Shown: one piece after another, positions 9,117-17,884 of the stretch
How positions within the stretch are numbered: position 1 is the first letter of the stretch
Layout: each line of letters begins with the position of its first letter
Assembly: GCA_021604585.1 (NCBI GenBank)
Contig: BQJG01000001.1
Location: forward strand, 1-64,000
Length of the DNA: 64,000 nt
Reading direction: 5' to 3'
From: Hyphococcus sp.
GTDB taxonomy: Bacteria; Pseudomonadota; Alphaproteobacteria; Caulobacterales; Parvularculaceae
Notes under the pieces: model-generated
What the model was told of the DNA's origin: nothing
Database searches by the model: none
Seen by the model: only the letters and a program-made list of their open reading frames with translations
Program-made: the position numbers and the translations under genes

Positions 9117-9560
9117 CCCCGGATGCGACACTCAGAAGCAGACCGGGAAAGTGAAGCAAAGGTGAGCTTCACGCACGTGGCCGGATCTGAGTGGTCCGTT
9201 CCTGTACGGAAGATCGAAAGGTCATCCGTAAACAGGAGGCCGGGATCGCCGTAGGCAGCGGGCAAGCTGCAGATCGGCGCGCGGCGGCGACACCTTCGTG
9301 ACAGCGCAAGCTGGCGCGGGGGAAGAGCCGAGGCGGATCTGAAGGACGCAGGGCGTCGGACATGGCGAAACGCAAATTGCCGGCAGCCACGACCCGAGTG
9401 TTGCGCCCAAAAGGTCTAGCGGATGGAGACGAGAGCGGTAACGGTTTCGTTTAACACTCGCACTGGAGAGCATCTGGATTCTCACTGGATTGGGGTGTGC
9501 TCCGGAATTTCCGTGAAAGCGGGAAGAAAGGGCGTCACGTGAGTGACGCCCTTTTTCTTT
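9117..9560 (+). ncRNA. candidate large structured noncoding RNA (family not recognised)
   Basis: Bases 8939-9704 carry no credible gene. Within them, 9117-9560 contains an unusual density of helices ending in a strong terminator. Seen by hand: 9118-9122 with 9143-9147; 9151-9157 with 9166-9172 (GTGAAGC/GCTTCAC); and a multibranch element closed by GGCC 9179-9182 with 9238-9241. That element encloses GGATC-TGAGT-GGTCC (9183-9197) and a long arm 9201-9236. The arm is 10 bp with a 2-nt bulge, capped by GATC-GAAA-GGTC. Further helices are 9247-9251 with 9275-9279 around GCAGC/GCTGC, CAGC-GCAA-GCTG (9302-9313), GACGC/GCGTC (9345-9357), and 8 bp CGAGTGTT/AACACTCG (9395-9402 with 9453-9460). RNase P, tmRNA, SRP RNA and group II domain V signatures are absent. 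No convincing promoter was seen. The 5' end is uncertain. Confidence 0.5.
9527..9560 (+). terminator. strong Rho-independent terminator
   Basis: A perfect 9-bp stem (GGGCGTCAC with GTGACGCCC) has a GTGA tetraloop. It is extended by A-T pairs and followed by TTTTTCTTT. It lies about 590 bp after the DUF938 gene and 145 bp before the MFS start. It therefore most likely ends an independent transcript, the candidate RNA upstream, rather than the DUF938 mRNA. Confidence 0.88.
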
Positions 9561-9704
9561 GTCCTGACGCCGACACACAGAGCTACGATCGGCCCCGCAG
9601 TTGGGGAGCAGCGCCAACCGCTTCCCTGACGCCCATCAGCGCCTTCCCTCACGCACCTTAAACACACCTTGCCTTTCCACAGGCGAACGCCTGTATAGGA
9701 CCAC

Positions 9705-10964
9705 ATGGGCAAGGTAATACGCATTCTCGCAGCGCTCTTGATCGCGGCTTTTTTCCTGATCGCCGGCAACGGGCTGCAGGGGACATTGCTCGCCGTTCGA
9801 GGAAATCTCGAAGGATTTCCCTTGCTGATGGTCGGCTTCTTGATGTCCGCCTATTATGTCGGATTCATCGGCGGCTGCCGCATCGCGCCGCTCATGGTGA
9901 AACGCGTGGGGCACATCCGAAGCTTCACAGCTCTTGCCTCTGTCGCATCAGCGGCGGCGCTCGCCTATGCACTCGCCGTCAATCCCGTCTTCTGGATCGT
10001 TTTGCGCATCGTCACCGGTTTTTGCATGGCCGGCCTCTACATGATTATCGAGAGCTGGATCAACGAAAACGCCACGAACGAAAGACGCGGCCGAATACTT
10101 TCAATCTACCGGATAACCGATCTGACTGCCGGCACGCTGGGTCAGGCCTTGCTTGCGGCGGCGGACCCCACGCTGTTTTCTCTCTTCGCGGTCGTTTCTA
10201 TCCTGATTTCCCTGGCGCTTGTTCCTGTAGCCCTCACCAACTCAGCGCAGCCCCGCCCCATCGCCAGTGCGAAACTAGATCTTGAAAAGCTGTTTCGGAT
10301 CTCACCACTCGCTGCGGCCGGTTGCCTTTGCGTAGGCGCCGCGAACGGCGCCTTCTGGGCCGTCGGCGCAGTCTATGTGCAACAGCTCGGTTATGACGTA
10401 CGCACGATCGCTGTGTTCATGACGACGGCAGTCATCGGCGGCGCGTTGTCACAATGGCCGCTAGGCCTCGCATCAGACCGCATGGACCGCCGGATCATCA
10501 TCATCATTGTGTCGAGCCTGTGCGCTGCGAGCGGCGCGTTTCTCGCCGCCACGGGAGGCGGCTCCGGCGAGATGCTGCTTTACGGCGCCTTCGCGTTTGG
10601 GTTCACCGCAATGCCGATTTTCGGCCTGTGCGTCGCCCACGCAAATGATCGCGCTGAAGCCCATGAATATGTCACCTTGGCGGCCGGCCTGCTCCTCTTA
10701 TACGGCGTCGGCGCCGTCATCGGACCGATCATTGCGCCACTCGCCATGAATGAATTTGGGCCTCGCGCGCTTTTCATCCATACGGCGGTAACCTACGCCG
10801 TGCTAGCGGTCTTCGGTCTGTTCAGAGTCTTTTTACGTGATGCCGCACCGCGAGCAGATCGCGAATCTTACGTTGCTGTGCCGCGAACCTCGCCAGCTGT
10901 ATTTGAAATCGACCCGCGTGTCGAAGCGCCAGACGAGGCCGAAACCACTCCAGCGTCAGAGTAA
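9705..10964 (+). CDS. MFS transporter (YcaD-like)
   Basis: 419 residues with about 12 hydrophobic segments, and a conserved pattern seen in YcaD-type MFS permeases. This includes GLYMIIESWINENATNERRGRILSIYR after TM4 (about residues 108-134), where the Arg-rich loop is the family's motif. A second-half loop, LASDRMDRRIIIII, follows. The N-terminus is in the membrane from residue 6 with no signal peptide. The C-terminal 45 residues are hydrophilic and acidic. Substrate unknown; YcaD-type proteins are presumed exporters of small molecules. It is 39 bp upstream of the NTF2-like lipoprotein gene, so co-transcription is possible. Confidence 0.85.
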   Translation: MGKVIRILAALLIAAFFLIAGNGLQGTLLAVRGNLEGFPLLMVGFLMSAYYVGFIGGCRIAPLMVKRVGHIRSFTALASVASAAALAYALAVNPVFWIVLRIVTGFCMAGLYMIIESWINENATNERRGRILSIYRITDLTAGTLGQALLAAADPTLFSLFAVVSILISLALVPVALTNSAQPRPIASAKLDLEKLFRISPLAAAGCLCVGAANGAFWAVGAVYVQQLGYDVRTIAVFMTTAVIGGALSQWPLGLASDRMDRRIIIIIVSSLCAASGAFLAATGGGSGEMLLYGAFAFGFTAMPIFGLCVAHANDRAEAHEYVTLAAGLLLLYGVGAVIGPIIAPLAMNEFGPRALFIHTAVTYAVLAVFGLFRVFLRDAAPRADRESYVAVPRTSPAVFEIDPRVEAPDEAETTPASE

Positions 10965-11003
10965 GTTATGCCAGAAGCCGTTCAGGGCAATTAAGGGGAT
11001 AAA

Positions 11004-11501
11004 ATGAAACAACTCACAATCGCCTTGGTCAGCATGCTGTTCTTAACAGCAACTACTGGCTGCACGCCGCAAACTCAACAGTCTGCTGCAACACCTGCAT
11101 CATCTGCGCGTGCTGCGGTTGACGCCGTCTATGCAGGTTTCGCCGCTGGCGATATCCCTATGGCGATCAGCACCATGGCGCCGGACATTGAATGGAGCGA
11201 GGCGCAGGGCAATCCTTACGCAGACAAAAATCCATATATCGGACCTGACGCGATCGTCTCAGGGCTGTTTGCAAGACTTGGCGGCGAATGGGCAGACTTT
11301 GCAGCAACACCGGAAGAATTCATTTCGGAAGGCAACCGCGTTGTGGTGTTCGGTCGCTATAGCGGCGTCTATCTGGCAAGCGGTAAAACGCTCGACGCGC
11401 CATTCGTCCATTCGTGGACAGTAAATGACGGCAAGATCGCAAAGTTTCAGCAATATACGGACACTGCCGGGCAAGCTGCCGTCATGACCACAGACGAATA
11501 A
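11004..11501 (+). CDS. NTF2/SnoaL-like domain lipoprotein
   Basis: 165 residues with a Shine-Dalgarno AAGGGGAT. A lipoprotein signal peptide ends in the lipobox TTGC (Cys20), so the protein should be anchored to a membrane on the periplasmic side. After an Ala/Ser/Gln-rich linker, residues 35-155 fit the SnoaL-like NTF2 fold: AVDAVYAGFAAGDIPMAIST, then a Trp/Glu-rich strand, RVVVFGRYSGVYLASGK, and a C-terminal HSWTVNDGKIAKFQQYTDT. Cytoplasmic relatives are isomerases or ligand binders; exported versions are uncharacterised. It converges on dcd with a 3-bp gap. Confidence 0.85.
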   Translation: MKQLTIALVSMLFLTATTGCTPQTQQSAATPASSARAAVDAVYAGFAAGDIPMAISTMAPDIEWSEAQGNPYADKNPYIGPDAIVSGLFARLGGEWADFAATPEEFISEGNRVVVFGRYSGVYLASGKTLDAPFVHSWTVNDGKIAKFQQYTDTAGQAAVMTTDE

Positions 11502-11504
11502 GCG

Positions 11505-12590
11505 TCAACGAAAATGTTTGGACAGCTTAAGGCCTTGGCCCTGATAGTTTGACTTGACGTCTTCGCCGTATAGCCGTTCCGGACGCGCCGCCATTTTCTC
11601 ATAGACGAGCCGCGCCACCAGCTGTCCATCCTCCAGAACAAACGGCGCATCATGGCTGCGCACTTCAAGCACGCCACGTGAACCGTTTGGTCCTTGATCG
11701 CTCCAGCCAAAGCCGGGATCAAAGAATCCGGCATAGTGGACGCGAAACTCGCCAAGCCCCGGACTAATGGGGGTCATTTCCGCAGCAAAGTCCGGCGGCA
11801 CGGCAAGCGCCTCCTTCGAGGCGAGAATATAAAATTCATCCGGATCCAGAATAATAAATCCCGAAGCAGGCGGCGCGATTGGCTCAAAGTAATCAACACT
11901 GTTGAGCGTCCCAATTTTATCAACGTCAATCAACGCCGAATGACGGCGCGCGCGCCACCCGATCATATCGTCGTCAGCTTCCAATGACACCGACAAGCCC
12001 AGACCGCCACTCACATCAGCGCGTCCGCCAACTAATGGCGCCGCGCCGTGCAGTTTCATCAGCGCAGCATCATCGAGGCGGCAAGCGCCATATTTCAGGC
12101 GCAACTGATTCAGACTCGAGCCTTCACGCGCGAGAATTGAAAATGTGCGCGGGCTAATCTCCGCATAGAGCGGACCAGAATAACCCGATGGTATTTCGTC
12201 AAACGCAACGCCAAAATCGGTCACGAGCCGGACAAATACATCAATCCTGCCTGTTGAGCTTTTTGGATTCGCGGCGCCTTCCAGGCCTTCTGGCAGATCG
12301 AGGCTCTCGTTTAACTCCACAAGATAGACGCAACCGCGCTCAAAAACGGCGCCGTCGGAAAGATCGACCTCCTGCATCGCTAGCCCATCATCGAGGCGAG
12401 CCGACACCTTGCGCGCTCGTGAGGGAAGAAATGATGCACGCACCCGCCATGCGCGAGAGGACAAGGTCAAATCGAGACTGGCCGGTTGCAAACGCACCGA
12501 ATCAGCGCCGACAATCGCGCCTGAATCCATGAGCTCCGCGATTATTTGCGACGCCATGACGCCGTCGGTGAGGTGCACAAGTTTAGCCAT
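11505..12590 (-). CDS. dcd: 2'-deoxycytidine 5'-triphosphate deaminase, long alphaproteobacterial form
   Basis: 361 residues from the ATG at 12590. It deaminates dCTP to dUTP in pyrimidine deoxynucleotide synthesis. The dUTPase-like jelly-roll appears twice: an N-terminal half with LQPASLDLTLSSRAWRVRASF and ANPKSSTGRIDVFVRLVTD, and a C-terminal half with GFIILDPDEFYILASKEALAVP and GFFDPGFGW. This double-length form is about twice the E. coli Dcd subunit and is typical of alphaproteobacterial COG0717 proteins. The C-terminal VLEVRSHDAPFVLEDGQLVARLVYE matches the family's nucleotide-binding tail region. It is divergent from apaG with about 150 bp between the starts. Confidence 0.9.
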   Translation of the reverse strand: MAKLVHLTDGVMASQIIAELMDSGAIVGADSVRLQPASLDLTLSSRAWRVRASFLPSRARKVSARLDDGLAMQEVDLSDGAVFERGCVYLVELNESLDLPEGLEGAANPKSSTGRIDVFVRLVTDFGVAFDEIPSGYSGPLYAEISPRTFSILAREGSSLNQLRLKYGACRLDDAALMKLHGAAPLVGGRADVSGGLGLSVSLEADDDMIGWRARRHSALIDVDKIGTLNSVDYFEPIAPPASGFIILDPDEFYILASKEALAVPPDFAAEMTPISPGLGEFRVHYAGFFDPGFGWSDQGPNGSRGVLEVRSHDAPFVLEDGQLVARLVYEKMAARPERLYGEDVKSNYQGQGLKLSKHFR

Positions 12591-12739
12591 CTGCGTTCGT
12601 TTGCCTTCCGAAAACACTATTGGCAAGTAGATTTCACGTGCAGGTTGGCTCCACTTTTCCCCGCTTCGTTGAATCTACGCCCTTCGTCTGGCGCTTCACG
12701 GCGATGCAGCTTAGATTGCCTAAAAAAGGGGATAGGTTC

Positions 12740-13180
12740 ATGCAGTTGCAACGCGGCGCAAGAGTTCGGGGAGATCGCGGCGGCGTTAGCTACGAGCGCG
12801 TGACGCGGGGCATACGCGTCAGCGTCAGCCCGAGATTCCTTGAAGATCAATCCGACCCTGACGAGCCACGCTATGTGTGGGCCTACACTGTTCGCATCAA
12901 CAACGAATCGGAAATCCAGGTGCAGCTGCGCACCCGTTACTGGCGCATCACCGATTCTCGCGGCCAAACCGACGTCGTCGCCGGTGACGGCGTAGTTGGC
13001 GAGCAGCCTGTGATCCGTCCGGGCGAAGGGTTTGAGTATACGTCTGGCGCGCCCCTCGCGACGCCTTCGGGCCTGATGGTCGGCGCATATGGCGTTGAAA
13101 CCAAAGACGGAGAGGTCTTTGACGTTGATATTCCAGCCTTCTCCCTCGACAGCCCGCATGAATTGCGTCAAGTGCATTAG
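12740..13180 (+). CDS. apaG: ApaG domain protein
   Basis: 146 residues from the ATG at 12740, which has AGGGGAT upstream. The open frame extends to 12620 but lacks a ribosome site there. The ApaG fold is clear: VTRGIRVSVSPRFLEDQSD, then AYTVRINNESEIQVQLRTRYW, then the hallmark glycine-rich segment GDGVVGEQPVIRPGEGFEYT and SGAPLATPSGLMVGAY. ApaG is a small fibronectin-III-like protein linked genetically to Co2+ resistance and Mg2+ efflux in enteric bacteria. It has also been described as pyrophosphate-binding. It is followed 41 bp later by trkH on the same strand, so an ion-homeostasis transcript is plausible. Confidence 0.93.
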   Translation: MQLQRGARVRGDRGGVSYERVTRGIRVSVSPRFLEDQSDPDEPRYVWAYTVRINNESEIQVQLRTRYWRITDSRGQTDVVAGDGVVGEQPVIRPGEGFEYTSGAPLATPSGLMVGAYGVETKDGEVFDVDIPAFSLDSPHELRQVH

Positions 13181-13221
13181 GGGCCAGATCTTGGCTTCGC
13201 AACGCTGACAAACGCAAGTCC

Positions 13222-14697
13222 ATGCTGAATCTCCGCCCAGTCCTGTTAGTCACAGGCGCGCTGGTCGCCGCGTTGGGCGTATCCATGCTCATCCCGATGA
13301 TTGCCGATTTGCTGGCGACGCATGATGTGCATCGCGCCGACTGGTCGTCATTTGCGATTGGCTCAGTCGCTTCGGTGTTTGTCGGCGGCGGCGCGGCGGC
13401 GGCAAGCTGGGGACGCATTGACACAATCTCTTTTCGCGAAGGCTTTTTGCTGACGGCGACGAGCTGGCTGGCGCTAGTCGTATTCTCTGCCATTCCTCTA
13501 GCATTAGGCGGACTGAATCTAAGTTACGTAGATGCTTTTTTCGAAGCCATGTCGGGCATCACTACAACTGGCTCCACCGTTGTTTCGGGCCTTGATGATG
13601 CGCCGCCTGGCGCTTTGCTGTGGCGCTCTATGCTGCAATGGTTTGGCGGCGTTGGCGTCATCATTATGGCCTTTTCAGTGCTGCCTGCGCTGAAAGTCGG
13701 CGGCATGCAGATCTTCAAGAATGAAGCTTGGGATACGTCGGAAAAATTTATCGCCAATGCCGCGCAATATTCTATAGGCCTTAGCGGCATCTATGTATTT
13801 TTCACAATCCTCTGCTTTTTGAGCCTGTGGGGCTTCGGCATGCCGGCGTTTGATGCGCTCAATCATGCGCTAACCGCAATTTCTACAGGAGGTTTTTCAA
13901 CAAAAGACGCCTCCATTGGCGCATTCTTAACAGTCGGGCGCGCGCCGCTCGATCTTGTCGTTACAGTCTTTATGATTATTGGCTCGCTGCCGTTCGGAAT
14001 TTTCCTTGCAGCCATTGCGCGCGGGGCTTGGCAAAGGCTTTTCACCGACAGTCAAATTCGTTTCTTTTTCATGGTCGTTGTCGTGTTGACGATGGCGGTG
14101 ATGGTTGATGTGATCGAAGCATTTGGACATCTCGGCATGTTCACCGCTTTCCGTATGGCGATATTCAATGTCGTCTCAATTTTAACAGGAACAGGCTACG
14201 CCACCACGGACTATGACGACTGGGGCCCTTTTGCTGTCGCCTTTTTCTTTTGCATTATGTTTGTCGGCGGCTGTGCAGGCTCAACATCTTGCGGCATGAA
14301 AATATTCCGGTTTCAGGTCGCCCTTGCGGCGCTGGTCGTCTATGCGCGCCGGCTTGCGCACCCCAATGGCGTTTTTGTTGCACGCTACAATCACCACCCA
14401 CTCACCAATGATGTTTTTGTTTCAGTGTTGAGTTTTTTCTTTGTATATTTTGCGACATTTGCAAGTCTTGCCGTGTTCCTTTCAGGACTTGGTCTTGATC
14501 CGTTGACGGCCATTTCATCGGCGGGAACAGCAATCGCCAATGTCGGCCCCGGCCTCGGCGATATTGTAGGTCCGGCAGGCAATTTTTCAACGCTTCCCGA
14601 TGCGGCAAAGCTCGCCATGTCTGCCGGAATGTTGCTAGGCAGACTGGAATTCTTTACGGTGCTGGTCCTGTTTTCACCGGCATTTTGGCGCGGCTAA
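13222..14697 (+). CDS. trkH: TrkH-type potassium uptake channel subunit
   Basis: 491 residues of polytopic membrane protein. The four TrkH pore repeats show selectivity-filter glycines: EAMSGITTTGSTVVSGLDD (about residue 110), HALTAISTGGFSTKDASIG, NVVSILTGTGYATTDYDDW, and ISSAGTAIANVGPGLGDIVG near the end. The conserved inter-repeat MFVGGCAGSTSCGMKIFR is present. TrkH forms the K+-conducting subunit and normally needs a cytoplasmic TrkA (RCK) gating partner. No trkA lies in the window, so it must be encoded elsewhere. It closely follows apaG. Confidence 0.94.
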   Translation: MLNLRPVLLVTGALVAALGVSMLIPMIADLLATHDVHRADWSSFAIGSVASVFVGGGAAAASWGRIDTISFREGFLLTATSWLALVVFSAIPLALGGLNLSYVDAFFEAMSGITTTGSTVVSGLDDAPPGALLWRSMLQWFGGVGVIIMAFSVLPALKVGGMQIFKNEAWDTSEKFIANAAQYSIGLSGIYVFFTILCFLSLWGFGMPAFDALNHALTAISTGGFSTKDASIGAFLTVGRAPLDLVVTVFMIIGSLPFGIFLAAIARGAWQRLFTDSQIRFFFMVVVVLTMAVMVDVIEAFGHLGMFTAFRMAIFNVVSILTGTGYATTDYDDWGPFAVAFFFCIMFVGGCAGSTSCGMKIFRFQVALAALVVYARRLAHPNGVFVARYNHHPLTNDVFVSVLSFFFVYFATFASLAVFLSGLGLDPLTAISSAGTAIANVGPGLGDIVGPAGNFSTLPDAAKLAMSAGMLLGRLEFFTVLVLFSPAFWRG

Positions 14698-14728
14698 CGT
14701 CGATGATTCCTAAAAGCTTTGCGCACAA

Positions 14729-15610
14729 TCACAACGACACCGCGCTAAACGTATCGCATTGATCAACGCTGCCGGAACGATAGCCTTGGGTGAACCACTT
14801 TTGACGCTGCTCAGAAGAGCCATGTGTGAATTTCTCAGGCCTAACGGTTTGCCCGGCGTCGCGTTGCAGCGTGTCGTCGCCGATTGCGGCGGCAGCGCGT
14901 AGTCCCTCTTCAATATCCCCGTCATCGAGAAAACCGCTCGTACGATCTGCATAATGCGCCCAAACGCCCGCATAACAATCCGCCTGCAACTCCATCATAA
15001 CCTGATATGCATTCGTTTCGCTTTCGCCGCGAGCGCGCTGTTGTGCGGAGCGCACCTGATTGGAAATTCCCGTGACCGTTTGCACATGGTGGCCAACTTC
15101 ATGGGCGATCACATAGGCGGCGGCGAAGTCGCCCGGCGCCCCAAAGCGTTGCGCCAGTTCGCGAAAGAAACTCGCATCAAGATATAATTTCTGATCCGCC
15201 GGACAATAAAAGGGACCAGCCGCCGCTGAAGCCTGGCCGCACCCAGACGCAACGCTGCCCGAAAACATCACCAAGGTTGGCTCTGGATAGTCGGCCCCGT
15301 CCACTGCAAATAATTTCGACCACACGTCCTCGGTTTCGGCGAGGACAGCACGGACAAATTGGGAGGTTTCATCATCGACAGGTTCAGAGGGTTGTGTGGC
15401 GACGCCCCCGCCCTGCAGGAGCGCCATCGGGTTCACGCCGGCGAAATAAAGCCCGACGCCAACAACCCCGACCAGCAACAACCCGCGAATACCAAAGCGA
15501 CCAATGATAAAGCGCAACAGCATCAAAATGACGCCAACCCCGCCGGCCGCCCCCGCGCCGCGCCGGTCTTCCACATTTCGGCTCTGGCGCCGCCCTTGCC
15601 ACTTCACCAT
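14729..15610 (-). CDS. neutral zinc metallopeptidase, YpfJ/KPN_02809 family
   Basis: 293 residues. An Arg-rich cytoplasmic N-terminus (residues 1-24) precedes one transmembrane region (about 26-57). A periplasmic domain follows with the zincin motif HEVGHH (His170, Glu171, His174). The downstream segment NAYQVMMELQADCYAGVWA carries the probable third ligand Glu. Conserved cysteines (SGCG, FYCP) may form a disulfide. The family is annotated as putative neutral zinc metallopeptidase; substrates are unknown. It is divergent from the unrecognised exported protein gene at 15806, with 195 bp between starts and nothing recognisable in that gap. Confidence 0.92.
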   Translation of the reverse strand: MVKWQGRRQSRNVEDRRGAGAAGGVGVILMLLRFIIGRFGIRGLLLVGVVGVGLYFAGVNPMALLQGGGVATQPSEPVDDETSQFVRAVLAETEDVWSKLFAVDGADYPEPTLVMFSGSVASGCGQASAAAGPFYCPADQKLYLDASFFRELAQRFGAPGDFAAAYVIAHEVGHHVQTVTGISNQVRSAQQRARGESETNAYQVMMELQADCYAGVWAHYADRTSGFLDDGDIEEGLRAAAAIGDDTLQRDAGQTVRPEKFTHGSSEQRQKWFTQGYRSGSVDQCDTFSAVSL

Positions 15611-15805
15611 CAGGAAGTCTCCCGCTTCAATCGATTAACCCTGCTATGTCAACAAATAAGCCGCAATCGCCGCCTGCTGTCGAGCCCTTAGCACCCACTC
15701 GCCACACATGCCGCCCCCAGCCTTGACTCGCAGAGGCCCGCATAGGACTCTTCCCTCAGAGTATTCGGGGGCCCGGTCATTCGGGAGAATATCGGGGATT
15801 GTTCC

Positions 15806-17137
15806 ATGCGTGGTTCCGGAGACGCTGTACGGCTTGCCGCAGCGTTTATCACAGCATCATTGTTTGGAGCGGCAATCGCGTGGCCGCAAAGCGGCGCCAG
15901 ATTCGCTGAGCGCGCCGAAGCCTTCACAGCACGCGCAGACGGGGCGCCCATGGAAACGCGCGCCTGCGCCATTGGAGAGCCCGCGCTCTCAGGGCCGTTC
16001 GCACCGCTTGACGATGTGCTTTCCGTCTCTCCGCTTGGTGGCGTGACCGCGCCGGGAGAAGCTTTGCCCGCCCCTTACATTCGTATCAACACCCGTTCGG
16101 GAGACAAGGCCTTCGAACGCCGCTCGACTAACGCGCTGGCGCCGGCGAAAGCAGACATTGTCGCTATCGAACGGCGCACATTACGCGACGCTTACGGGCG
16201 CGTGATAGAACCTTCGTGGAGCGTTCATTTCCGGTCTTGCGACAATATCTCGTTTTACTACGACCGCCTGGATGAGATCGATCCTGACATCCTCGCCAAA
16301 GCGGGCGGCCTAGTCGCGTTTACGGAATTTGGGACAGCCGATCATTTAGGTCTGCAAACCCGTATTCGCGTAAATGTCGGCGATCAGATCGGCAAAAGCG
16401 ATGGATTCGATGTTGGATTGCATGACCTCGGAGCAACGCCTGCATCCCTGGCGCGGCCAGAACGCTACCGCACTGACAATTTCGCCCGCGCCGAAGTTTT
16501 TGACGCAGCCCCAAGCCTTCTCGCCGCGATAACGCCAGACGTCACCCGGGCGCGTTGTGCGATCGATTATTTGCCAAAGCCTCAACAAGCTGAGTGGTCG
16601 GCTAAGTTGGGCGATAGCTGGGGAATTCGCCAGGCCAAGGGCGCCAACGCGTGCCGGACAGCGCTTGTCGATACGCCAGACGCAGCGCAAGGCGCGTGGT
16701 TTACCGATGCAGCGCATAATGCGGCAACCACAAGGGTAAGCGCGATTGCGCTCTCTCCCGACGCCATTGATCCGGACCGGCTGATCTTCGCTTTGCATGG
16801 TCGTCTGCCATCGCTCTCGGGTGAGATTGTCAACCCGATGAAATCCATGGACGCCAAAAAGGCCAGCCCTTCAAAGGACTTCCTTTCATTCACCAAGGGC
16901 GAAGGGCGAATTAACACGCCGTTTGCGGACGTGAATGATACGACAATTCATTGTTACCAGAAGTTGCGGACGAGCTTCATCGGCCCTTTAATTAACGGCG
17001 TCATATTATTGCAGCGCCAGCCTGGCGACGATAACTCGGAGTTATTGAAAATAGAGGCGCGCGGCGAGGTTTCGTCCTGTATCGATCTCGGCGAGCCTTG
17101 GGCATTTACAGGAAACGAGACAATTTTTTACCGATAG
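15806..17137 (+). CDS. exported protein of unknown function
   Basis: 443 residues; not recognised. A signal peptide or N-terminal anchor is visible (VRLAAAFITASLFGAAIAW, residues 8-26), so the product should act in the periplasm. Residues 165-200 (GLVAFTEFGTADHLGLQTRI ... NVGDQIGKSDG) resemble the beta-roll and GxxIG turn of M23/LytM domains. The HxH zinc motif is replaced by VGLHDLG, so any peptidase fold would be degenerate. Several scattered cysteines (ETRACAI, FRSCDN, RARCAI, ANACRT, IHCYQ, SSCID) suggest disulfides. It is followed 39 bp later by a Crp/Fnr gene on the same strand. Codon use looks like that of its neighbours, with no sign of recent transfer. Confidence 0.7.
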   Translation: MRGSGDAVRLAAAFITASLFGAAIAWPQSGARFAERAEAFTARADGAPMETRACAIGEPALSGPFAPLDDVLSVSPLGGVTAPGEALPAPYIRINTRSGDKAFERRSTNALAPAKADIVAIERRTLRDAYGRVIEPSWSVHFRSCDNISFYYDRLDEIDPDILAKAGGLVAFTEFGTADHLGLQTRIRVNVGDQIGKSDGFDVGLHDLGATPASLARPERYRTDNFARAEVFDAAPSLLAAITPDVTRARCAIDYLPKPQQAEWSAKLGDSWGIRQAKGANACRTALVDTPDAAQGAWFTDAAHNAATTRVSAIALSPDAIDPDRLIFALHGRLPSLSGEIVNPMKSMDAKKASPSKDFLSFTKGEGRINTPFADVNDTTIHCYQKLRTSFIGPLINGVILLQRQPGDDNSELLKIEARGEVSSCIDLGEPWAFTGNETIFYR

Positions 17138-17176
17138 TCTGCTGTTCACGCGCATTGTTATCGCCCGGAGAAATAA

Positions 17177-17875
17177 ATGCTGACAAATTCCGGAGTCTTG
17201 AACTGGATCGACGCATTGCCCGAGGTCGTTCGTAATTCCGTATTATCCGAAATGAAGCCGCTGCGAGCGCCGGCCCATACGATGCTCTACGAACGTTATG
17301 CATCGGTGAAAGGGTTGTACCGCATTGTTTCCGGTAAAATTCGCCTTTATGCAATTGCACCGGACGGGCGCGAGATGACCTATATAGTCTACGGGCAAAC
17401 GGAAAGTTTCGGCGACCTCGCCGCTATTGACGGACAGCCCTACCCGCTTTCCGCTGACACAGTCACTAATTGCGAATTATTGTTTCTTTCGCGCCAGCAA
17501 TTATCCCGGCTTCGCAGGGCGCATCCTGAACTTGAAACGGCGCTGCTTGAATTCGCCGTTAAAGTCGCTCGCATAACCCTGAATTTTGTCGAAGAAGCGA
17601 CAATCTTTCCGCTTCAGGCGCGCATCGCTTCGCGCCTGTCCTATCTTTCAGCTAGCGCCAGAGCGCGCGGGGAATCCGTTGATGACCTCCAAATCGGGCA
17701 AAAGGAAATTGGCGTTATGGTCGGCGCCTCCCGGCAGGCGGTGAACAAAATTCTGGCTGAGTTTCAGTCGAAAGGGCTGATTGAAACGCACTATGGCGGC
17801 ATCCGCATCAAGGATCGCAAAGGCTTGCATCAACAATCCATGCATTTTTTACCGCCAAGCGAACCAATTGCGTAA
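17177..17875 (+). CDS. Crp/Fnr family transcriptional regulator
   Basis: 232 residues with Shine-Dalgarno GGAG. A cyclic-nucleotide-binding-like beta barrel (residues 20-125) includes GLYRIVSGKIRLYAIAPDGRE and ESFGDLAAIDGQPYPLSADT. The C-terminal winged helix (about 150-220) carries the recognition helix GASRQAVNKILAEFQSKGLI. The N-terminal cysteine cluster of FNR is absent, so this is not an iron-sulfur oxygen sensor. The usual CRP cAMP-contacting Arg in the phosphate-binding cassette is not evident either, so its effector is unknown. It may regulate or be co-transcribed with the exported protein gene upstream. Confidence 0.9.
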   Translation: MLTNSGVLNWIDALPEVVRNSVLSEMKPLRAPAHTMLYERYASVKGLYRIVSGKIRLYAIAPDGREMTYIVYGQTESFGDLAAIDGQPYPLSADTVTNCELLFLSRQQLSRLRRAHPELETALLEFAVKVARITLNFVEEATIFPLQARIASRLSYLSASARARGESVDDLQIGQKEIGVMVGASRQAVNKILAEFQSKGLIETHYGGIRIKDRKGLHQQSMHFLPPSEPIA

Positions 17876-17884
17876 TGCCGCAGA

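Noticed and set aside
9464..9530. Widespread REP-like repeat (TGGATTCCC...GGGAAT type)
   Set aside because: The segment CTGGATTCTC ... TTCCGTGAAAGCGGGAA only loosely resembles that repeat and there is a single copy in the window, so it is not called.
9117..9560. RNase P RNA, tmRNA, SRP RNA or a group II intron
   Set aside because: The conserved GAAAGTCCGG segment of RNase P, the GGTTCGA T-arm and tag of tmRNA, the SRP GGAAGGAAGCAG motif and the domain V helix of group II introns were looked for and not found on either strand.
9169..9617. Minus-strand reading frames in the 9-kb gap (including 9222-9617 and 9169-9390)
   Set aside because: Arg/Pro/Ser-rich translations without ribosome sites, family motifs or neighbours; they look like antisense of structured GC-rich RNA.
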